The notes: generated by a model from the letters alone, not told the origin. DNA of 22,057 nucleotides from Zipacnadum sp036504235 (GCA_036504235.1 DASXVN010000055.1:1-22057), one strand, 5' to 3'; counted from the stretch's first letter, positions 1 through 10,274 are shown. A program made the numbers and translations.

Positions 1-1
1 C

Positions 2-112
2 GAGCAGGTCCAAGCGCTAGCCCGCACCGCCTGGGCCCAGCCGCTAGTAGTAACGGTAACCGGAGCCGCCGGCGGCACGACCCAGCCGCAAGCCCCGGTA
101 GGCGACCTGTAA
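2..112 (+). CDS. C-terminal fragment of an unidentified protein
   Basis: The window opens inside an open frame that gives 36 residues, starting EQVQALARTAWAQP and ending APVGDL before a TAA at 110-112. The fragment has a plausible protein composition and carries CTA and GTA codons like those at the 3' ends of other genes here, which supports it being coding. No domain can be recognised from so short a tail. The 5' part lies outside the window, so length and function are unknown. Confidence 0.35.
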   Translation, partial: EQVQALARTAWAQPLVVTVTGAAGGTTQPQAPVGDL

Positions 113-153
113 CCGGGCCGTTGCCGTTTCCCATCGGTGGCACCGGCTGCCTG

Positions 154-172
154 CCCTGAGCCTGTCGAAGGG
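154..172. repeat. REP-like palindrome CCCTGAGCCTGTCGAAGGG
   Basis: The imperfect palindrome CCCTGAGCCTGTCGAAGGG is a dispersed element known from many unrelated bacterial genomes. Here it sits inside the arms of the CGGTGGCACCGGC/GCCGGTGTGCCG hairpin. A second copy in the same position of the same host hairpin lies at 11305-11323. Confidence 0.75.
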
Positions 173-367
173 TCTCGCCGGTGTGCCGTTCGCCGTTTCC
201 CGGAGGGGCCGCACGAACGCAGCGAGGCCGGCCCTGCCGCAGCCGTCTGTAGGGCGGGGGCTCGTACCCCGCCGACGCTAACGATTGCCTAGCGCCGGGG
301 GAGAGGTGTTCGCCGTTAGCCGTAGCCGTTTGTAGGGCGGGGGCTACGTCCCCCGCCGGCCGTAAAG

Positions 368-420
368 CCCCTCCCGTTCCGGGAGGGGTGCCCGAGGTCT
401 GCCGAGGGCGGGGTGGGCCG
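368..420 (+). repeat. CCCCTCCC/GGGAGGGG two-hairpin element, long form
   Basis: CCCCTCCC and GGGAGGGG form a first stem. It is followed by GTGCCCGAGGTCTGCCGAGGGCGGGG, which can form a second imperfect stem. This long form carries the extra AGGTCTGCCG found also at 10223-10274 and 13308-13360. It lies 108 nt before the chosen start of the beta-propeller gene. Confidence 0.8.
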
Positions 421-528
421 CGCCGTTTCCGGCACCTTTCCGCCCTAACCTTTGTCTACTAGCTACACTCGTACATGTCGTTGTGCCAGCCCGCCCGCGG
501 GCTACCGGGCCCACCAGGAGAGATGACG

Positions 529-2607
529 ATGATGAGGTCGACACTTTTCGTATCCGCAGCCTTGCTTATCGCTGGCCTGCTAATCGCCGCCGACCCGGGT
601 CCCGTCGCGGCCCAGCCCGGCGCGACCGCTGCTCCGGCGACTACCCCCTGGACCTATCTGGTCAACGCCGAGCACTCCGGCAACGTCCCCGGCAACCTGA
701 CTCTCCCGCTGGTGCTCCGCTGGCGCTATGATCCGGGGGCCCCGATTGACGCCGTCGCCACCCCCGCTGTGGAGGGCGACCGCGTCTACTTCATCAGTGG
801 CCGCAAGCCCGCCGCGACCCCTACGCAGCCCGCGGCCGGCGGCATGCCCGTCCCGCTCGCCCCCGGCGAGATGCCCCAGCCCGGCCAGCCCGGCATGGGC
901 GGTGGCTTCGGCGGCGGCTTCGGCGGTAATTTCGGCCCGGAGATTTCCCCGGACAAATCCGTCCTCTACGCCGTCAGCCGCTCCACCGGTGCCCTGCTCT
1001 GGACTCTGGACACCGATGTGGAGGTCACTTCCGGCCTCACCACCAGCCAGGGCACCGTCTTTTTCGGCGCCGCTGATGGCAAGCTCTGGGCCGTGGACGG
1101 CACCACCGGCGACAAGAAGTGGCGCTTCGAGGCCACCAGCGCTATCCGCTCCGCCCCCCTGCTGGAGGGCGGCGTCATGTACTTCGGCGCCGACGACAAC
1201 CGCATCTACGCCTACGACCTGAAGAACAATGAGCTGCTCTGGCAGTTCGAGACCGGCGCGCCCATCCAGACCACTCCGGTTATCTACCGCGATTTCCTGC
1301 TCGTCGCCTCCCAGGACGGCTACCTCTACGCCCTGCGCCGCGACAGTGGCGCGCAGGTCTGGCGCCAGCCGCTGGGCACCAACCAGTCCTTCTCCTCGCC
1401 GATGGTCCTGCGCGATAAGATCATCGTCGCCGCCGGCCAGAATCTCCTGGCCGTGGACGCCCGCTATGGCGAGCGCCGCTGGACCTTCACCACCGGCGAC
1501 CTGATCGTCGGCACCCCCGCTGCCGCCGGCCGCACCATTTTCGTCGGCTCCGCGGACGGCGTGCTCTACGCTATCAACGATCTCACCGGCAAGGGGATCT
1601 GGCGCTATCCCGCCGACAGCGCCGGCCCGGAGATTAGCTCGCAGCCGATCACCATCGGCAACCTGGTCCTGGTCCGCCGCGGCGAGCGCGACCTGATCGC
1701 GCTCAACCAGAGCAACGGCCAGGTCCGCTGGGAGTTCGCCCTGCCCGCGCCCCCCGATGAGGTCGCCGCGCTCACCGCGGCCGCCGATCAGGCCGGCTCC
1801 TCCAACTATGGCGGTCGTGGCGGTCGCCGCGGCAATCGCGGCTTCGGCGGCGGCTTCAACCAGCCCGGTGGCACCGGCGCCGCGGTCGAGGGCTACAACC
1901 CGACCACCGGCCTGCCCCTCTACGGCTGGGTCGCCTCCTCCGGCCTCATCATCCAGAACGGGGAGGCCTTCGTGGTCGGCAACGACGGCGCCCTCTACAG
2001 CTTCCGCGGCGGCGCCGCCGACCGGCTCCGGCCCGAGGTCAAGAGCGCTTTGCTCCAGATCCAGGTCCAGGGCAACCCGTACGCCTACGACCTGCGCGTC
2101 GCCGACGCCCGCAACCTCTTGCTCGCGCCCCCCGCCAAGGAGGACGTCCTGCAGACCAACGGCGCCCCGCCGCTCTATCTGCAGGCTGACGTTTCCGACC
2201 TCGGCAGCGGCATCAACCCCGCCGCCGTCCAGGTTCTGCTCGACGGCAAGCCCGTGCCCGAGGAGCAGCAGTATTTCGAGCCCGACCGCAGCCTGCTCTG
2301 GTGGCTCTACGAGCCCCAGGGCGTCGCCGCCAACAACCTCCCCAACGGCCTGCACAAGCTGACTCTGCGCGTGCAGGACTGGTCCGCCAACGTGAGTGAA
2401 AGCCTGGTCTACTTCCAGGTAGACAACTCCCTGAACGCCCCGGTAGTGCCGGGCCAGGACCAGACCGGCTTCGGCGGCATGGGCGGCTTCGGCGGCTTCG
2501 GCGGCAACGGTGGCCCGGGCGGCATGCCCGGCGGCATGCCCGGCGGTCCGGGCGCACCTCCGCCGCCGCCGCCCCCCGGGACATACTTCGGTGGCCCTCC
2601 GGGCTAG
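529..2607 (+). CDS. Secreted PQQ-type beta-propeller repeat protein with Gly-rich linkers
   Basis: The product is a 692-residue exported protein. It starts with a signal peptide (MMRSTLFVSAALLIAGLLIA, likely cleavage near VAA-QPG). The body contains at least six PQQ/BamB-like blades with the pattern LYAV..TG...W.F, from about residue 140 to 420. These are the repeats of PQQ-dependent dehydrogenases and of BamB-type scaffold proteins, and no dehydrogenase active site is evident. Low-complexity Gly-rich loops interrupt the blades (GGGFGGGFGG near residue 125 and a GGRGGRRGNRG stretch near residue 430). A C-terminal Ig-like domain (about 540-640, ending LRVQDWSANVSES) is followed by Gly/Met/Pro-rich sequence and a run of seven prolines. 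The start was chosen because AGGAG at 516-520 is 8 nt before this ATG; in-frame ATGs at 475 and 523 are alternatives. The next gene begins 39 nt after the stop, so co-transcription is likely. The exact role is unknown; an extracytoplasmic scaffold or binding protein is most plausible. Confidence 0.85.
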   Translation: MMRSTLFVSAALLIAGLLIAADPGPVAAQPGATAAPATTPWTYLVNAEHSGNVPGNLTLPLVLRWRYDPGAPIDAVATPAVEGDRVYFISGRKPAATPTQPAAGGMPVPLAPGEMPQPGQPGMGGGFGGGFGGNFGPEISPDKSVLYAVSRSTGALLWTLDTDVEVTSGLTTSQGTVFFGAADGKLWAVDGTTGDKKWRFEATSAIRSAPLLEGGVMYFGADDNRIYAYDLKNNELLWQFETGAPIQTTPVIYRDFLLVASQDGYLYALRRDSGAQVWRQPLGTNQSFSSPMVLRDKIIVAAGQNLLAVDARYGERRWTFTTGDLIVGTPAAAGRTIFVGSADGVLYAINDLTGKGIWRYPADSAGPEISSQPITIGNLVLVRRGERDLIALNQSNGQVRWEFALPAPPDEVAALTAAADQAGSSNYGGRGGRRGNRGFGGGFNQPGGTGAAVEGYNPTTGLPLYGWVASSGLIIQNGEAFVVGNDGALYSFRGGAADRLRPEVKSALLQIQVQGNPYAYDLRVADARNLLLAPPAKEDVLQTNGAPPLYLQADVSDLGSGINPAAVQVLLDGKPVPEEQQYFEPDRSLLWWLYEPQGVAANNLPNGLHKLTLRVQDWSANVSESLVYFQVDNSLNAPVVPGQDQTGFGGMGGFGGFGGNGGPGGMPGGMPGGPGAPPPPPPPGTYFGGPPG

Positions 2608-2646
2608 TGGTGGGGTCAGTAGCGTCTCTGTCGGGAGGGTCGTGAC

Positions 2647-3081
2647 ATGGTCAAAACTGTTCTGTTAGTCCTGGCCGTTCTGCTCTTAATCGCCTACGGA
2701 GGTCTGTTCCTCTCCTGGAATCCGACGCCGGTGCCGGTAGTCGGCTTCCAGTGGGGGCAGGGCTGGGCCGAGGACGTCCCGACGGGCGTCCTGGTCCTGG
2801 GTGGAGTGCTCCTGGGCGCGATCCTCATGGCCTGCTTCACGCTAGGCGGCTGGGCCAGCGAGCGCAGCCGCCGCCGCGCCGCCGAGGCCCTGGTAGTCCG
2901 CGCCAAGCAAAAGCTCTCCGACGCCACGGGCATAATCAAGCGCCAGCGCGAGAAGCTGGAGGAGCCGGCCCCGGCGGCCGAGAAGCCGGCCGACCAGCCG
3001 ACCGCAACCGCCCCGCCGGAGTCCGACGAGCCGTTGGCCGTAGAACTGCAAGACGACGAAGAGGACGACGAGACCATCTGA
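2647..3081 (+). CDS. LapA-like (DUF1049-type) two-pass membrane protein
   Basis: The product has 144 residues. A hydrophobic segment at about 2-23 (VKTVLLVLAVLLLIAYGGLF) is followed by a short loop with NPTPVPVV and a second membrane segment at about 46-68. A basic segment (SERSRRRAAEAL) and a probable coiled coil at 75-105 come next. The tail is Pro/Ala-rich and then very acidic (DDEEDDETI). This two-helix-plus-coiled-coil plan fits the LapA/DUF1049 family, whose E. coli members are linked to lipopolysaccharide assembly. In a non-enteric host only a general envelope role can be inferred. GGGAGG at 2633-2638 is 8 nt before the ATG and supports the start. It probably shares a transcript with the upstream beta-propeller gene. 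Confidence 0.75.
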   Translation: MVKTVLLVLAVLLLIAYGGLFLSWNPTPVPVVGFQWGQGWAEDVPTGVLVLGGVLLGAILMACFTLGGWASERSRRRAAEALVVRAKQKLSDATGIIKRQREKLEEPAPAAEKPADQPTATAPPESDEPLAVELQDDEEDDETI

Positions 3082-3350
3082 CGCCCTCGGTGGCGCCGGC
3101 CGTTGCCGTTGTAGGGGCGCGTTTTGCGGAGCGCAGCGGAGCAACACACGCCCGCTCGCTGCCTGCCAGTTAGCATACGGGCGTGTGTGTCGGCCCTGCC
3201 GTTAGCCGTGGCCGTTTGTAGGGCGGGGACTCGTGCCCCGCCGGCCGTTGCCGTATGCCGTCGCCGAGAGATCAGGCGCTCGCCCCCCAGCGAGCGCCGT
3301 TGCCTTTAGGAGCGCCGGTGTGCCGTTTGCCGTTGCCGTGAATTGCCGTT
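3082..3350. repeat. Intergenic repeat island upstream of dprA, first part
   Basis: No gene is supported here. A GTAGGGGCGCGTTTTGCGG element lies at 3111-3173, with relatives at 11700-11809, 15639-15689 and 19728-19779. A GGCGGGG/CCCCGCC hairpin lies at 3222-3242. Between them are GCCGTT tracts near 3100, 3199, 3244 and 3320, all in the forward orientation. Confidence 0.7.
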
Positions 3351-3512
3351 ATCTCTCTCCCGCTTGCGGGGGAGAGTACCGACTGCGCAGCAGGCGGGGA
3401 GAGGGGGCCGCCGTTAGCGCCCACGACCGTGCAGCAGCCAGAGCTGCGGCCCCCTCTCGTCACCGCGCGAACGACGCGCGGCGCCACTCTCCCCCGCAAG
3501 CGGGAGAGAGAT
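3351..3512. repeat. 162-bp paired-arm CTCTCTCCCGC element (copy 1)
   Basis: Two arms face each other. The left begins ATCTCTCTCCCGCTTGCGGG and the right ends with its reverse complement. Each arm contains a small palindrome of its own (CCCGCTTGCGGG). The inner parts differ: ACTGCGCAGCAGG on the left and CGCGCGAACGACGCGCGG on the right. The layout resembles a non-autonomous palindromic element. A nearly identical copy precedes topA at 4849-4989. Confidence 0.8.
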
Positions 3513-3545
3513 AGGGGATAATCCCTTTCCCGCCGTAGCCGTAAG

Positions 3546-3588
3546 CCCCTCCCTTTAGGGAGGGGTGCCCGCAGGGCGGGGTAGGGCC
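3546..3588 (+). repeat. CCCCTCCC/GGGAGGGG element, short form, upstream of dprA
   Basis: The element is CCCCTCCCTTTAGGGAGGGG followed by TGCCCGCAGGGCGGGGTAGGGCC. It ends 47 nt before the dprA start codon. Matching copies end 42 nt before topA and 44 nt before the L,D-transpeptidase gene. Confidence 0.8.
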
Positions 3589-3635
3589 GTTCGCCCTCCG
3601 CTGCCCATCATCATCACCAGGGGGGTCCCTCGCAC

Positions 3636-4727
3636 ATGCACGCCGCCGAGGCGGAAGCCTGGCTCATTCTCAGCAGCAGCGGCCTCTCGCCCGAGCGCCA
3701 GCGCATGTTGGTCGAGACCTTCGGCTCGGCGCAGGCCCTGCTGGCCGCCTCTGACCAGGAGATCCGCGAGGTCCCCGGCGTCCTGCCCGCGCAGGTGGCC
3801 AAGCTCCGCGCCGCGTCGGCCCGCGCCGACCTCGGCCGCCTCCGCGACCTGTGCCTGGAGACCGGCGTCAGCCTGATCAGCTTCCAGGACGAGGCCTACC
3901 CGCGCCGCCTGGCGGAGATTCCCGACGGCCCGCCGCTGCTCTACGTCCAGGGCGAATTCACCCGCAACGACGAGTTGGCGGTGGCCCTGGTCGGCACCCG
4001 CAAGGCCACGCCCTACGGCCTGCAGATCGCCCGCCGCCTCGCCGCGGAACTGACCCGCCGCGGCTTCACCATCGTCAGCGGCATGGCGCTAGGCATAGAC
4101 GCCGAGGCCCACGAGGGCGCGCTCGAGGCCGGCGGCCGCAGTATCGCGGTCATGGCCACCGGCGCCGATATAACCTATCCGCCCTCGCACCGCGACCTGC
4201 GCGCCCGCCTCGCGGCCTCCGGCGCGGTGGTCACCGAGGCAAGTTTTGGCAGCGGTCCGACGCGGTATGCTTTCCCGCAGCGCAACCGGATCATCGCCGG
4301 ATTGTCCCTGGGCGTGGTCGTCGTGGAGGCCCCGGACCGCAGCGGCGCGTTAATCACCGCGGAGCACGCGGCGGATCAGGGCCGCGAGGTTTTCGCGGTA
4401 CCGGGCAGCATCGACAGCCCCCTCAGCCGGGGCTGCCACCATCTGATCAAGGACGGCGCGCACCTGGTGGAGGTCGCTGAGGACGTAGTGGAGGGCCTGG
4501 GTCTGTTGCTCACGGCGGTCCCCTCGCGCCCCGAGCGCCGCCGCCCGGAGCTTTCCGGCAGCGAGCCGCAGGTGTATGATGCCCTCGGCCCGCAACCGCT
4601 GCGCGTAGACCAGCTAGTAGCGGCGACCGGCCTAGACGCGGCCACGCTCGGCGCGACGCTAATGATGTTAGAGGTAAAGGGCCTGGCCCGCCGCTTCGCC
4701 GGCGGCACCTACCTGCGGATACAGTAG
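3636..4727 (+). CDS. dprA: DNA-processing protein DprA
   Basis: DprA binds incoming single-stranded DNA in the cytoplasm and helps load RecA during natural transformation and recombination. The 363-residue length is normal. An N-terminal helical region resembling helix-hairpin-helix (about 1-70, EIREVPGVLPAQVAKL) precedes the Rossmann-like DprA core, with VALVGTRKATPYG, IVSGMALGIDAEAHEGAL, TEASFGSGPTRYAFPQRNR and FAVPGSIDSPLSRGCHHLI all recognisable. The end (about 300-363) fits the winged-helix domain. AGGGGGG at 3619-3625 lies 10 nt before the ATG. Adjacency to topA is common in bacteria; here 379 bp of repeats separates them. The last 45 codons contain several CTA/GTA codons that are rare earlier in the gene. 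Confidence 0.96.
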   Translation: MHAAEAEAWLILSSSGLSPERQRMLVETFGSAQALLAASDQEIREVPGVLPAQVAKLRAASARADLGRLRDLCLETGVSLISFQDEAYPRRLAEIPDGPPLLYVQGEFTRNDELAVALVGTRKATPYGLQIARRLAAELTRRGFTIVSGMALGIDAEAHEGALEAGGRSIAVMATGADITYPPSHRDLRARLAASGAVVTEASFGSGPTRYAFPQRNRIIAGLSLGVVVVEAPDRSGALITAEHAADQGREVFAVPGSIDSPLSRGCHHLIKDGAHLVEVAEDVVEGLGLLLTAVPSRPERRRPELSGSEPQVYDALGPQPLRVDQLVAATGLDAATLGATLMMLEVKGLARRFAGGTYLRIQ

Positions 4728-4848
4728 AGGGTCGTATGCCGTTTGTAGGGCGGGGGCTCGTACCCCGCCGGCCGTTGTCGTTTCCGCCGGAGGGGCCGCA
4801 CGAGCGTAGCGAGGTCGGCCCGGCCGTTGCCGTATGCCTTAAGCCGTT
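4728..4848. repeat. Repeat-rich spacer between dprA and topA, first part
   Basis: The stretch contains a GGCGGGG/CCCCGCC hairpin at 4749-4769, a GGAGGGGCCGCACGAGCGTA element near 4788-4820 and forward GCCGTT tracts at about 4736, 4770 and 4823. No gene is seen. The whole dprA-topA spacer (4728-5106) is made of such elements plus the two listed next. Confidence 0.7.
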
Positions 4849-4989
4849 ATCTCTCTCCCGCTTGCGGGGGAGAGTACCGACTGCGCAGCAGGCGGGGAGA
4901 GGGGGAGGCCGTTAGCGTAAGGGCTGCCCCCTCTCGTCACCGCGCGAACGACGCGCGGCGCCACTCTCCCCCGCAAGCGGGAGAGAGAT
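4849..4989. repeat. 141-bp paired-arm CTCTCTCCCGC element (copy 2)
   Basis: Both arms match copy 1 at 3351-3512 almost base for base (ATCTCTCTCCCGCTTGCGGG on the left and the CGCGCGAACGACGCGCGG-containing right arm). Only the linker between the arms is shorter and different. Like copy 1, it is followed by a CCCCTCCC/GGGAGGGG element and then a gene start. Confidence 0.8.
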
Positions 4990-5021
4990 AGGGGACAGTT
5001 CATCCCCGCCGTCTCCGTTTG

Positions 5022-5064
5022 CCCCTCCCTTTAGGGAGGGGTGCCCGGAGGGCGGGGTAGGGCC
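5022..5064 (+). repeat. CCCCTCCC/GGGAGGGG element, short form, upstream of topA
   Basis: It has the same structure as 3546-3588, with CGGAGGGCGGGG in the second half. It ends 42 nt before the GTG start of topA and lies within the likely promoter or leader region. Confidence 0.8.
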
Positions 5065-5106
5065 GTTGTCCTTGCCGTTCCTAACCATAAATCGAGGTAA
5101 TAACCC

Positions 5107-7419
<2,313 letters not shown>

Positions 7420-7426
7420 GCCGGAT

Positions 7427-9868
7427 ATGGCCAGCGACGCTTCCCCCCGCAAATTCGATTCGCTGCTGCTCCCGGCGGCGATGTTCCTCACCACCTTCAG
7501 CCTGCTCGTCTTTGAGGTGGCCCTCACCCGCGCCTTTTCGGTGCTGCTGCGCTACCACTACGTCTTCATGGCCATCTCCCTGGCCATCTGCGGCCTCGGC
7601 CTCGGCGGCCTCGCCGACTACCTCCTGCGCCGCCGCTACCCCGGCTGGGCGCAGGCGCGCGGCCTGCTCACGGTCCCCCTCCTGCTCCTGGGCCTGCTCT
7701 ATCCGGCAGTCGTGCTGCTGCTCTTCGCCACGCCGCTCTCGGCGCAGCTCACCTCGCTGTGGGTGCTCAGCGCCGTCTGCCTGCCGCCTTTTATCTGCGG
7801 CGGCGTCTTCGTCAGCCACCTTTTCGCCCGCTATAGCGCGGTCAGCGGCTACCTCTACTTCGCCGACCTGCTCGGCTCGGCGCTCGGCGCCATCGGCGTC
7901 ATCGTCCTGCTCCAGGTGGTCGGCGGGATCAACGCTGCTCTAGTCTGTGGCCTGCTCGCCGCCGCGGCCGCCCTGCTCGCCGCGATCTGGGCGGGCCGGC
8001 GCAGCGCCCTGACCGGCGCGGTCGTGCTGCTCGTGGGCCTCAGCGTCTTGCTCCAGCAGAACCTCACCCGCAAGTTCGTGGACCTGCCCTACCTCTCCGC
8101 GGAGGCCGGCCCCCTCGCCAAGCCCCTCTACCAGGACCTCGGCGACAAGACCCACCCCGCCAAGATCGTGACCAGCGTCTGGAACGCCTTCGCCCGCACC
8201 GACGTGGTCGCCTACGCCCGCCCCGACGGCAAGTACTATCCCGGCGACGATCTGCTCGTCTACACGGACGGCGAAGTGCCCACCAACATGCTGCCTTTCT
8301 CCGGTGATCTCCAGAAATTCGCCGACGATTACCAGGGCTTTATCGGCATGTACCCCTTCCGCAATTTCCGCCCCGACCGCGTCATGCTCATCGGCCCCGG
8401 CGGCGGCCTGGACGTCCTGCTCGCCGAGTCGGTCGGCGCGAAGCAAATCGACGGCGCCGAGCTGAACCCCTCCATCCCGCAACTGGTGCGCCGCTACCGC
8501 GACTTCTGTGGCCCGGTGTATGACTACGCCAACGTCAATCTCCAGGTGGATGAGGGTCGTAGCAATCTCAGCCGTTCCGCCGGCAACTACGACCTGATCT
8601 ACATGGCCCTCACCAAGACCGCGACCACCGCCAGCCACTCCATGGCCCTGGTCGAGAGCTACGCCAACACCACCGAGGCCTTCGAGGAGTACTACCGCAA
8701 GCTCTCCGACCGCGGCGCGCTGGCCTTCGTCTGCCAGCAGCCGCCCATCCTGCTCCGCGCCTTCGCCACCGCCTGGCTCGCGGTCCAGCAGCAGGCGCAC
8801 GTCAGCTCCATGGAGGCCGCCCGCCACCTGATCGTAGTAGACCGCGGCGCCGGCGACCCCCGCCAGGGCCCCTACGTCCACCTACTCATCATGACCAAGC
8901 AGCCGCTCACCCCGGAGCGTTCCCGCGAGCTGGCCACCTCGGCCATCGCCCAGGGCCAGGAGCCGGTGTTCTTCCCGGGCGTCTTCGAGCAGGTCCCCTT
9001 CCGCGGCGTGACCACCCAGGAGCAGACCCCGCTGCAGTTCCAGAGCCGCCTCAACCGCGCGATGGGCGCCAAGCCGGGTCAGGGCTGGAACTTCGCCCCC
9101 TGCCCCGACGACCGCCCCTTCGTGGTAGACCTCAGCTTCGGCGTCCCCCCCCAGCTTTGGACCCTGACCGCCACCGCCGCCGGCCTGGTCCTGGTCCTCT
9201 CGCTGCTAGCCTGGCCCAGCCTCCGCCGGAGCACCGCCGACTCGGCCCCCCGCTTCGCCGCGCAGGTCGTCTACTTCTCCCTGCTAGGCGCGGGCTTCAT
9301 GCTCATCGAGGTCGCCCTCATCCAGAAGCTAATCCTCTACCTCGGCTACCCGGTCCTGTCCCTGTCGGTAATCCTCTTCGCCCTCCTCCTAGGCAGCAGC
9401 CTCGGCAGCCTCTTCAGCCAGCGCTGGGCCACCTCGCACCTCCCGCGCCGCCTGCCCTGGGTGGGCGCGGCGGTAGCCGCCTGGGGCGTAGTGCTTTGGC
9501 TGCTAATCCCGGCCCTCACCGCCTTCACCCTGCACTACAACATCGGTTGGCGCAGTGTCCTTACCATGGCGCTACTCTTGCCTTTGGCATGGTGGTTGGG
9601 TATCCTATTCCCCAGTGGCCTGCGCCTGCTCTGCACCCGCAACGCCGACGCCGTCCCCTGGATGTGGGGCGTAAACGGCCTGACGTCGGTAGCGGGCTCG
9701 GTCCTGGCCATGATCGCAGCGAAATTCTGGGGCTTCTCAGCGGTCCTGCTGTTAGGCCTGGCAATTTACTTACTAGTAAGCGCCCTAATCCTAACCGGCG
9801 CCCCCTTCGGCCGCACCGGCGGCGAAGACGCGTCCTACTGCCCGCCGGGCGACATCCTGGAGTTGTAG
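7427..9868 (+). CDS. Polytopic membrane protein with central spermidine-synthase-like domain
   Basis: The product has 813 residues. The N-terminal quarter has about six or seven membrane helices and the family hallmark LFARYSAVSGYLYFADLLGSALGA. The centre (about 310-470) is a Rossmann-type domain with VMLIGPGGGLDVLLAESVGA, DGAELNPSI, a DEGRSNL segment and YDLIYMALTK. The C-terminal third returns to about six membrane helices. Aminopropyltransferases carry an acidic residue after the YD-hydrophobic strand; here the strand reads YDLIYMAL and that residue appears to be absent. The glycine loop also lacks the GDG of true spermidine synthases. It is therefore better named a spermidine-synthase-like membrane protein than SpeE. 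The start lies 7 nt after the topA stop, with GAGGAA inside the topA end as ribosome site. CTA and GTA codons are crowded into the last 250 codons. Confidence 0.85.
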   Translation: MASDASPRKFDSLLLPAAMFLTTFSLLVFEVALTRAFSVLLRYHYVFMAISLAICGLGLGGLADYLLRRRYPGWAQARGLLTVPLLLLGLLYPAVVLLLFATPLSAQLTSLWVLSAVCLPPFICGGVFVSHLFARYSAVSGYLYFADLLGSALGAIGVIVLLQVVGGINAALVCGLLAAAAALLAAIWAGRRSALTGAVVLLVGLSVLLQQNLTRKFVDLPYLSAEAGPLAKPLYQDLGDKTHPAKIVTSVWNAFARTDVVAYARPDGKYYPGDDLLVYTDGEVPTNMLPFSGDLQKFADDYQGFIGMYPFRNFRPDRVMLIGPGGGLDVLLAESVGAKQIDGAELNPSIPQLVRRYRDFCGPVYDYANVNLQVDEGRSNLSRSAGNYDLIYMALTKTATTASHSMALVESYANTTEAFEEYYRKLSDRGALAFVCQQPPILLRAFATAWLAVQQQAHVSSMEAARHLIVVDRGAGDPRQGPYVHLLIMTKQPLTPERSRELATSAIAQGQEPVFFPGVFEQVPFRGVTTQEQTPLQFQSRLNRAMGAKPGQGWNFAPCPDDRPFVVDLSFGVPPQLWTLTATAAGLVLVLSLLAWPSLRRSTADSAPRFAAQVVYFSLLGAGFMLIEVALIQKLILYLGYPVLSLSVILFALLLGSSLGSLFSQRWATSHLPRRLPWVGAAVAAWGVVLWLLIPALTAFTLHYNIGWRSVLTMALLLPLAWWLGILFPSGLRLLCTRNADAVPWMWGVNGLTSVAGSVLAMIAAKFWGFSAVLLLGLAIYLLVSALILTGAPFGRTGGEDASYCPPGDILEL

Positions 9869-10098
9869 GTATGCGCTCGGTGGCACCGGCGTCTCGCCGG
9901 TGTGCCGTTGCCGTTTCCCGGAGGGTGTGCACGAGCGCAGCGAGGTCGACCCGGCCGTTTGCCTTTGCCGTACGTAGGGGTGGACTTTGCAGCCCTATCG
10001 CAATGTCCACCCGCGTCAGGGCGCTAGACCGTGGCTTCGCGGCTGCCGCGGGCGGAGCAAGCTCCGCCCCTACGGGAAGGGCAGCGGTTGCCGCAAAA
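9869..10098. repeat. Repeat island after the membrane-protein gene
   Basis: It contains a CCGGCGTCTCGCCGG hairpin element at 9878-9907, a GGAGGGTGTGCACGAGCGCA element near 9918-9955, and a hairpin with GGGTGGAC and GTCCACCC arms at 9978-10012. A perfect GGGCGGAGC/GCTCCGCCC hairpin lies at 10050-10069. Forward GCCGTT tracts fill the gaps. No gene is supported. Confidence 0.7.
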
Positions 10099-10274
10099 CC
10101 CCTCCCTTCAGGGAGGGGTGCCCGAAGGGCGGGGTAGGGCCGTTGGCCTTTGCCGTCAAGCCCCTCCCTTCAGGGAGGGGTGCCCGGAGGGCGGGGTAGG
10201 GCCGTTGGCCTTTGCCGCAAAGCCCCTCCCATTTTGGGAGGGGTGCCCGAGGTCTGCCGAGGGCGGGGTGGGCC
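10099..10274 (+). repeat. Three tandem 62-bp CCCCTCCC/GGGAGGGG units
   Basis: Three copies start at 10099, 10161 and 10223, exactly 62 bp apart. Each is a CCCCTCCC/GGGAGGGG hairpin followed by a GGGCGGGGT(A/G)GGGCC segment and a CGTTGGCCTTTGCCG linker. The first two are short forms; the third is the long form with AGGTCTGCCG. The array ends 44 nt before the L,D-transpeptidase start and would lie in or just before its leader. Confidence 0.85.

Larger units (their letters stand above)
113..522. repeat. Intergenic repeat island upstream of the beta-propeller gene
   Basis: This stretch has no credible gene. It holds GCCGTT-type tracts (about 118, 186 and 310), a CGGTGGCACCGGC...GCCGGTGTGCCG hairpin at 135-188 split by a REP-like palindrome, a GGAGGGGCCGCACGA element near 200-235, and two GGCGGGG/CCCCGCC hairpins at 253-273 and 337-357. 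A long CCCCTCCC/GGGAGGGG element lies at 368-420. The last 100 bases are not repetitive and probably hold the promoter of the next gene, but I cannot place a convincing -35/-10 pair. Confidence 0.7.

Noticed and set aside
580..2355. Long open frame on the minus strand across the beta-propeller gene
   Set aside because: It is an antisense shadow of a strongly C-ending gene: Ala/Gly/Val-rich, with no domain and no ribosome site.
10099..10274. CRISPR-like array
   Set aside because: The three units are contiguous repeats with identical linkers, not repeats separated by unique spacers, and no cas gene is present.
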